A stretch of DNA of 64,000 bases from Klebsiella planticola ATCC 33531 (lineage in GTDB: Bacteria > Pseudomonadota > Gammaproteobacteria > Enterobacterales > Enterobacteriaceae), in the NCBI RefSeq assembly GCF_000735435.1, contig NZ_JMPP01000029.1:53648-117647 (forward strand), read 5' to 3'. The notes beneath the pieces were generated by a model. The model was not told the origin of the DNA. It searched no databases and saw only the letters and a program-made list of their open reading frames with translations. The translations under genes were made by a program, and so were the position numbers. Shown one piece after another: positions 58,877 to 64,000 of this stretch (the first letter of the stretch is position 1; each line of letters starts with the position of its first letter).

Positions 58877-59617
58877 ATGACCTACTGTGTGGCCATGTGT
58901 TTAGCGGATGGACTGGTATTTGCCTCCGACTCCCGCACTAATGCGGGAGTGGATCATATCGCGACCTTTAAAAAACTCCATGTGTTTGCCGAGGACGGCG
59001 AACGGGTCCTGGTGCTGCAGTCCGCAGGCAACCTGGCCACCACCCAGAGCGTCATAAGCCTGCTGAGTACGCGGATTGCGACTCAGCAGGAGCCTAATCT
59101 GCTGCAGGTGAGCTCGCTGTATGACGCGGCGATGCTGATTGGCAAAACGCTGCAGGAGGTGATTCAGCGCGATAGCAGCAATCAGCAGCACTGCGGCAAT
59201 ACCAACTTCAACTGCAACCTGCTGCTGGGCGGGCAGATTGCCGGAGAAACGCATCGCCTTTTCCATATCTATCCGGAAGGCAATTTTATTGAAGCCTCGC
59301 GCGATACCCCGTACTTCCAGATTGGCGAGAGCAAATACGGCAAACCGATCATCGATCGGGTGTTAAGCCGGGAGACACCGCTGGAACAGGCGATGTGCTG
59401 CGCGCTTATCTCGATTGATTCCACGCTGCGCAGCAATCTCTCCGTTGGCCTGCCGCTGGATACGCTGCTGTACCGCAGCGGGAGCCTGAGCAGCGCCGGC
59501 CAGCATCGCATCACCGAAAGCGATCCGTACTTCAACACCATCCGCAAGGCGTGGTCGGAAGGATTGCAAAACACGTTCCAGACCTTGCCGCCCTATGCGC
59601 CGGGCGGCGATCGCTAA
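58877..59617 (+). CDS. Anbu-type proteasome-like peptidase (Anbu operon, gene 4)
   Basis: A 246-residue Ntn-hydrolase of the Anbu (ancestral beta subunit) group. After removal of Met1 the N-terminal nucleophile would be Thr2; Asp18 and Lys33 sit where proteasome subunits have their Asp17/Lys33 pair. Conserved stretches include FASDSRTNAGVDHIATFKKL and QIGESKYGKPI. Published Anbu structures form open rings or spirals, and the cellular substrate is not known. It follows gene 3 by 18 bases. Its TAA overlaps the stop of the convergent AraC-type gene. Confidence 0.92.
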   Translation: MTYCVAMCLADGLVFASDSRTNAGVDHIATFKKLHVFAEDGERVLVLQSAGNLATTQSVISLLSTRIATQQEPNLLQVSSLYDAAMLIGKTLQEVIQRDSSNQQHCGNTNFNCNLLLGGQIAGETHRLFHIYPEGNFIEASRDTPYFQIGESKYGKPIIDRVLSRETPLEQAMCCALISIDSTLRSNLSVGLPLDTLLYRSGSLSSAGQHRITESDPYFNTIRKAWSEGLQNTFQTLPPYAPGGDR

Positions 59618-60393
59618 GGCGCGGTCTGCGGTGAGAAATAGCGTCCCGGCGTCATGCCGGTCATGGTGCGGAAAAAGTAGATAAAGGCGCTGTCGCTGGC
59701 GAAATCCAGCGCCTGCGCGGTATCGGTAATGCGCTCCCCAGTGGCCAGCAGCTCCACCGCCTTCATCAGGCGCCACTGCTGCCGCCACTGCTGATAAGTC
59801 ATCCCGGTATCGCGACGGAAAATCCGGCTGATGGTCTTTTCGCTGGCTCCGCAGCGGACCGCCAGCTGCTGCAGCGGCGGCGGCAGGGCGTCGCCGGCGA
59901 GCAGCGCCAGACGCTTATCCTGAGGCAGGGCGAGCATCATCGGCTCCTGCGCCGCGCTGCACATTTCCGCCTCGCAAAGCGCGGCGAGGTGCCAGCCGAT
60001 ACCGTTCTGCCAGTCACTATCCCACGGGCTGGCGGCGATTCGCTCCAGCAGTTCGCGCAGCAGCGGGCCGACGTTGAGGATCGCCGGATGGCGCGGGAGG
60101 GCAGGATAGTGGGTCGGATGAAACCAGACCGAGCGATAGTCGACGATGCTTTTCATCTCCGCACGGTGGTCCATGCCGGCCGGTATCCAGGCCGCCCGGG
60201 TGGGCGGCAGCAGGCACAGCAGCGCGCCGTTGTTGAGGGTCAGTCGTATGCAGCCCTGACGGGTAAAAAGCAGCTGTCCCATCCGGTGCAGGTGGCTGCC
60301 GGAATCATGCTGACCCAGCGCCGAGCACACGCCAATCACTCTGTTATGCAGATCCTCCGGATTAAATAGCGCATTCGCCTCGAGCCAGGCCAT
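59614..60393 (-). CDS. AraC-family transcriptional regulator
   Basis: A 259-residue regulator with an N-terminal cupin-like effector domain (about residues 1-130, with HLHRMGQLLF and PPTRAAWIPAGMDH) and a C-terminal double helix-turn-helix (about 160-255, with DTAQALDFASDSAFIYFFRTMTGMTPGRY). It resembles the NimR/YdeO-type subgroup. It is divergent from an MFS transporter by 95 bases and is likely to control it and itself; the effector is unknown. Confidence 0.88.
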   Translation of the reverse strand: MAWLEANALFNPEDLHNRVIGVCSALGQHDSGSHLHRMGQLLFTRQGCIRLTLNNGALLCLLPPTRAAWIPAGMDHRAEMKSIVDYRSVWFHPTHYPALPRHPAILNVGPLLRELLERIAASPWDSDWQNGIGWHLAALCEAEMCSAAQEPMMLALPQDKRLALLAGDALPPPLQQLAVRCGASEKTISRIFRRDTGMTYQQWRQQWRLMKAVELLATGERITDTAQALDFASDSAFIYFFRTMTGMTPGRYFSPQTAP

Positions 60394-60488
60394 GATGTCT
60401 GATTTCCGATATAAAAAGTCATTATGTTTATAATGTACGATTCACCGCCCGCCTACAATAGCGCCTCTTAATTGTATCGGAGGTGATG

Positions 60489-61643
60489 ATGTTCGGGCGT
60501 TCGGCCATGGTGCTGGTTACCGCATTATTGATGTTTCCGCAGATCGTGGAGACGATTTACAGTCCGGCGCTGACCGATATCAGCCGCTATTTTTCCGTCA
60601 GCGCGGTAGAGGCGACGCAGACCCTGTCGGTTTACTTTATCGGCTTCGCCATCGGTGTGCTGTACTGGGGACGATTCAGCGACCGCTATGGCCGGCGTCC
60701 GGCGCTGTTGGCGGGCCTCGCGGCCTATGCCCTGGGCTGCGTGCTGGCGCTGGCGGCGCGTGATTTCACGTTACTGCTGGTCGCCCGGATGCTGTCGGCG
60801 TTCGGTGCGGCAACGGGATCGGTGGTGAGCCAGACTATCCTTCGCGACCGTTTTAACGGCCGCCAGCTTGCCGCTCTTTTTTCAGTGATGGGCCTCGTGC
60901 TGGCGGTCAGCCCGGCGGCAGGCGTCTACCTCGGCGGAGCAATCGTTGCCGGCTGGGGAATGCACGGTGTGTTGACGGCCCTCGCGCTGCTGGCCGCGGT
61001 ATTGCTGCTACTGTGCTGCTGGCTACTGCCGGAGACTCGCCCGTCGCAGCATGTTCACACCGCGTTTTTACCGCTCTTACGCCGGATGGCGACGGATAAG
61101 CCGCTGGCGCTGGCGGTCCTGCTGGTGGCGGCCTTCAACGTCAGTCTGTTCAGCTATTACAGCCTGGCGCCGTTCATCTTCGCGCAGCTGCGTCAGGGGA
61201 GCGTGATTTTTGGCTACAGCGGCATCGCGTTGGCCGTCGGATCGTTGGCCGGGGCGCTGTTCAATCGCTGGCTGCTGCGCAAAGCCGTCGCGGAAGCGGG
61301 AATATTGCTGCTCGCCTGTCTGATACAGCTGATGAGCAGCGTAGCGGTGTTTTGCCTGCCGGATACGCTGCTGTTCCTGCTGCCGATGATCGGCATCACC
61401 TTTGCCTACGCCATGGCGATCCCGCTGCTGCTCGGCACGGCGCTGGGCGCATACGGCCACTGTCGGGGAACCGCCGGGGCTATCTTCGGCCTGGCCTATT
61501 ATGTGCTGATTGGCCTGGGACTGGCGGCAGTGGGATGGGGGCAATCGCTGGGAGGGGCGCTGATCGTGTGCGCCAGCGTCAGCTGCATCGCCGGGCTATG
61601 CTACGGCCGCTGTTTGCGCACCGCGCGGGCGGAGGCGACCTGA
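60489..61643 (+). CDS. MFS transporter, Bcr/CflA (DHA1) type
   Basis: A 384-residue twelve-helix major facilitator. Motif A between helices 2 and 3 is GRFSDRYGRRPALL, and a proline/glycine-rich helix 5 (VSPAAGVYLGG) fits drug/proton antiporters. The ATG at 60489, five bases after GGAGG, is preferred to the GTG/ATG codons just before it. The paired AraC-type regulator suggests inducible export of a toxic compound; the substrate cannot be inferred. Confidence 0.85.
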   Translation: MFGRSAMVLVTALLMFPQIVETIYSPALTDISRYFSVSAVEATQTLSVYFIGFAIGVLYWGRFSDRYGRRPALLAGLAAYALGCVLALAARDFTLLLVARMLSAFGAATGSVVSQTILRDRFNGRQLAALFSVMGLVLAVSPAAGVYLGGAIVAGWGMHGVLTALALLAAVLLLLCCWLLPETRPSQHVHTAFLPLLRRMATDKPLALAVLLVAAFNVSLFSYYSLAPFIFAQLRQGSVIFGYSGIALAVGSLAGALFNRWLLRKAVAEAGILLLACLIQLMSSVAVFCLPDTLLFLLPMIGITFAYAMAIPLLLGTALGAYGHCRGTAGAIFGLAYYVLIGLGLAAVGWGQSLGGALIVCASVSCIAGLCYGRCLRTARAEAT

Positions 61644-61657
61644 CCCGCCCGCGAGGC

Positions 61658-62743
61658 TCAGCGCGTGGAAGCCAGCCGTTCGCCGCTGGCGGCGTCGAAA
61701 AGATGGATTTTCTCGCGCCGTACCGCCAGCGATAAGGGCTGACGGATAGTCGCTTCGAGACGCCCGGCGACCTGGACATGGATGGGGAAGCCCTGCCAGT
61801 CGAGATGCAGCAGCGTGGACTCGCCGGTGACCTCGACAATATTGACGACCCCCGGCAGTCCTTCGGCGGCAGGCTGAATATCCTGCGGACGCAGACCGAC
61901 AATCACCGGCGCCTGACCCTGCTGTGCCGCCGCCGGATACCAGCGTTCAGGCAGGGCCAGCCACAGTTCGCCGCACTGCACGCCGGGCTGGCCATCGCGC
62001 TGCTGAATCTGCCCCTCCAGCAGATTCATCGGCGGGGAGCCGATAAAGCGCGCCACGAAGGTGTTGCAGGGGCGATCGTAAATCTCCAGCGGCGCCCCCT
62101 GCTGCACGATCACGCCATCGCGCATCACCACGATCTGGTCGGCAAGCGTCATGGCTTCAACCTGATCGTGGGTGACGTAAATCATGGTGGTGTTGAAGCG
62201 CTGGTGCAGGGATTTGATCTCGGCCCGCAGCTCCATGCGCAGCTGGGCATCGAGGTTGGAGAGCGGCTCATCGAACAGAAAAACCTGCGGATTACGCACC
62301 ATCGCCCGGCCCATAGCCACGCGCTGACGCTGGCCGCCGGAGAGCGCTCGCGGATAGCGGCCGAGCAGTTTATCGATACCCAGCATACTGGCGATGTGCT
62401 GAACCTTGTTTTTCTGTGTCGCCTTGTCGACTTTTTTGACCTGCATATGAAAGGCGAGGTTTTCCGCCACCGTCAGATGGGGGTAGAGCGCGTAGCTCTG
62501 AAAAACCATGGCGACATCGCGGTCCGCGGGATCGAGATCGTTGATCGGGCGGTTGTTCATCAATATCGTTCCAGCGGACAGGCTTTCCAGCCCGGCCAGC
62601 AGGCGCAGCAGCGTTGACTTTCCGCAGCCGGATGGCCCTACCAGCACCGTAAAGCTGCCGTCCGGAATGGTCAAGTCCAGCGGATGCAGCACCGTCTGTT
62701 TACCGTACTGTTTGGCGACGTTTAGCAGTTCAACGCTGGCCAT
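61658..62743 (-). CDS. Carbohydrate ABC transporter ATPase (UgpC/MalK type)
   Basis: A 361-residue ATPase with Walker A GPSGCGKST (about 38-46), signature LSGGQRQRVAMGRA, Walker B FLFDEP and H-loop VTHDQVEA. The OB-fold regulatory domain occupies the C-terminal third. The start follows GAGGAGG and overlaps the upstream kinase gene by 14 bases. It is distinct from the ATPase of the lyase locus (11995-13089). Confidence 0.93.
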   Translation of the reverse strand: MASVELLNVAKQYGKQTVLHPLDLTIPDGSFTVLVGPSGCGKSTLLRLLAGLESLSAGTILMNNRPINDLDPADRDVAMVFQSYALYPHLTVAENLAFHMQVKKVDKATQKNKVQHIASMLGIDKLLGRYPRALSGGQRQRVAMGRAMVRNPQVFLFDEPLSNLDAQLRMELRAEIKSLHQRFNTTMIYVTHDQVEAMTLADQIVVMRDGVIVQQGAPLEIYDRPCNTFVARFIGSPPMNLLEGQIQQRDGQPGVQCGELWLALPERWYPAAAQQGQAPVIVGLRPQDIQPAAEGLPGVVNIVEVTGESTLLHLDWQGFPIHVQVAGRLEATIRQPLSLAVRREKIHLFDAASGERLASTR

Positions 62744-63692
62744 AGTCGACCTCCTCGATATGGTGTTGCAAGGTTCGCCAGTCGGGATAGCGACGTGGGG
62801 ATGAACCGATCGCGTAAGCGGCCACGGCGTTGCCCCAACGTAACGCCTGTGAGGCCGACTGGCCGTTTAACAAACCGGCAAGAAACCCGGCATTAAAACT
62901 GTCTCCGGCGCCGATGGTGTCGATGACCTCGACCGGTTTCACCGGCGCGTGATGCCCCTGTTCCGCCGTCCACCACCAGGCGCCATCGGCGCCGCATTTG
63001 ACAATGCAGCCGCCCCGGCCGCTGAGACGCGCCGCGAGGGTGCGGGCCGCCGTCGGCAGAGGGGCCTGGTTCGCCAGGCCAAGCGTTTCGACTTCATTAA
63101 GCAGCAGCCAGTCGCAATCGCCGAGCCAGCGGTGGGTCGCCTCACGCAGCGCGCTGTCCCAGTTGTGCGGCGGCCAGCCGGTATCAACCGCCACCTGAAA
63201 ACCGCGGTCGCGCAGGGTCGTCAGCAGCCGTGGATAGTCCGGCAACAGCGCGGTGCATAAGAAGGTGCCGCAGAGCAGCAGAATATCGCCGGGCGTCGCC
63301 CTGGCCGGGAGCTGAGTCAGGATGTCGTCGGCGGACAGGCGAGTGATATGTCCATAGTTGCTGAGAAACGAACGCTCTTTGTCGGGATGCGTCACCGCCA
63401 CCGTCAGCGAGGTCTCGCAGGGATACTGCGGCCAGCGTTCGGCGCTGCCGGGGAACTGTGCCGCCAGCCAGGCGGTAAAGGCGTCGTCGCCCTGGCAGCC
63501 GACGGTGCAGTGGGGGAGCTGCATGGCTGCGGCCGCCAGCGCGCAGTTACCCGCTGAACCGCCGGGGCGCAGCGCGCTGTGTTCCAGCATCACCTCGGTG
63601 CCGGGAGTCGGCCACTGTGCGAGGGTTCCCATAATTAAATCAATATTGTAATTACCTGCGATATAGAGCACAGGCGCGGTGAGCGTTTGCAT
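62730..63692 (-). CDS. PfkB/ribokinase-family sugar kinase
   Basis: A 320-residue PfkB kinase. The N-terminal signature region is GGSAGNCALAAAAMQ (about 43-57) and the catalytic DTIGAGDSFNAGFLAGLL motif (about 254-271) includes the base Asp. It would phosphorylate the sugar or nucleoside brought in by the flanking transporter; the substrate is unknown. It lies between the permease gene (2-base gap) and the ATPase gene (14-base overlap). Confidence 0.9.
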   Translation of the reverse strand: MQTLTAPVLYIAGNYNIDLIMGTLAQWPTPGTEVMLEHSALRPGGSAGNCALAAAAMQLPHCTVGCQGDDAFTAWLAAQFPGSAERWPQYPCETSLTVAVTHPDKERSFLSNYGHITRLSADDILTQLPARATPGDILLLCGTFLCTALLPDYPRLLTTLRDRGFQVAVDTGWPPHNWDSALREATHRWLGDCDWLLLNEVETLGLANQAPLPTAARTLAARLSGRGGCIVKCGADGAWWWTAEQGHHAPVKPVEVIDTIGAGDSFNAGFLAGLLNGQSASQALRWGNAVAAYAIGSSPRRYPDWRTLQHHIEEVDYGQR

Positions 63693-63694
63693 AG

Positions 63695-64000
63695 TTATCC
63701 TTTACTTCCACCGTGAGTGAGACCGCTGACCAACGTTTTTTGCAGCCAGATGGCGATAAACAGCGGCGGGACCGAGGCGAGGATGCCGACCGCTGCCACC
63801 AGTCCATCGTCGGTGGCGCGCCCGGCGGTGAATCCGGCAATGGTGACCGGCAGCGTCTGGGCGGCAATGTTGCTGGTAAACAGTAGCGCATAGAAAAACT
63901 CGTCCCAGGCCAGCAGCCAGCCGAACAGCGCCGACGCCCCCAGCATGGGTTTTGCCAGTGGAAGGGTGATGCGCAGTAGCACCTGCCAGACCCGCAGACC
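63695..64000 (-). CDS. Sugar ABC transporter permease, 5' end cut off
   Basis: The last 101 residues of a MalG-type permease whose start lies beyond the right edge. The EAA-loop tail (LRVWQVLLRITLPLAKP) and the two last membrane helices are visible. It forms one operon with the kinase and ATPase genes. Confidence 0.82.
   Translation of the reverse strand, partial: GLRVWQVLLRITLPLAKPMLGASALFGWLLAWDEFFYALLFTSNIAAQTLPVTIAGFTAGRATDDGLVAAVGILASVPPLFIAIWLQKTLVSGLTHGGSKG

Overview
The window is chromosomal DNA of a Klebsiella- or Raoultella-like member of the Enterobacterales. This is judged from protein sequences and gene order: most of it follows the Escherichia coli backbone around pabB, fadD, minCDE, fadR, dadAX and treA, with GC-rich codon use and several blocks that E. 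coli K-12 lacks at these positions. No rRNA, tRNA, CRISPR array, insertion sequence or phage gene was recognised. Assignments come from reading the translated sequence and from remembered family features; no database search was run.

Layout. (1) 1-5097: backbone pdeD (cut by the left edge), sdaA, nudL, pabB, yoaH. (2) 5099-14236: an accessory polyuronate-oligosaccharide locus set exactly between yoaH and the ridA-like yoaB. It holds a heparinase II/III-type lyase, a secreted alginate-lyase-family protein, a divergent sugar ABC transporter and a second, cytoplasmic alginate-lyase-family protein. (3) 14294-32673: backbone yoaB, yoaA, tsaB, yeaY, fadD, rnd, minEDC, ycgLMN, a YeaR-like gene, dsbB, nhaB, fadR, ycgB, dadAX. 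(4) 32674-45809: a 13-kb accessory block between dadX and cvrA. It contains an unrecognised 0.5-kb stretch, a membrane-anchored hydrolase, pagP, an RND efflux operon with a 36-residue upstream ORF and a coupled acyltransferase, a universal stress protein with a P-type ATPase, and a PLP dehydratase. (5) 45810-54362: cvrA, ldcA, emtA, a FoxA-like siderophore receptor, a methyltransferase, treA. (6) 54586-59617: an esterase-like gene, then a four-gene operon of circularly permuted ATP-grasp, alpha-E, transglutaminase-like and Anbu proteasome-like proteins. (7) 59614-64000: an AraC/MFS divergent pair and part of a sugar-kinase/ABC-transporter operon.

The most interesting system is the Anbu operon. 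Its upstream region carries a GG-N10-GC match to a sigma-54 promoter, with an NtrC-like 17-bp site about 120-140 bp upstream of the expected start, which suggests nitrogen control. The second is the polyuronate locus: two homologous lyases, one periplasmic and one cytoplasmic, flank an oligosaccharide importer, and their shared intergenic region has CRP-like and KdgR-like sites. Other regulatory matches include an NsrR-type operator at the YeaR-like gene, a FadR operator before fadD (fadR lies 9 kb away), a perfect Lrp-consensus palindrome and a CRP site before dadA, and a Fur-like box before the siderophore receptor.
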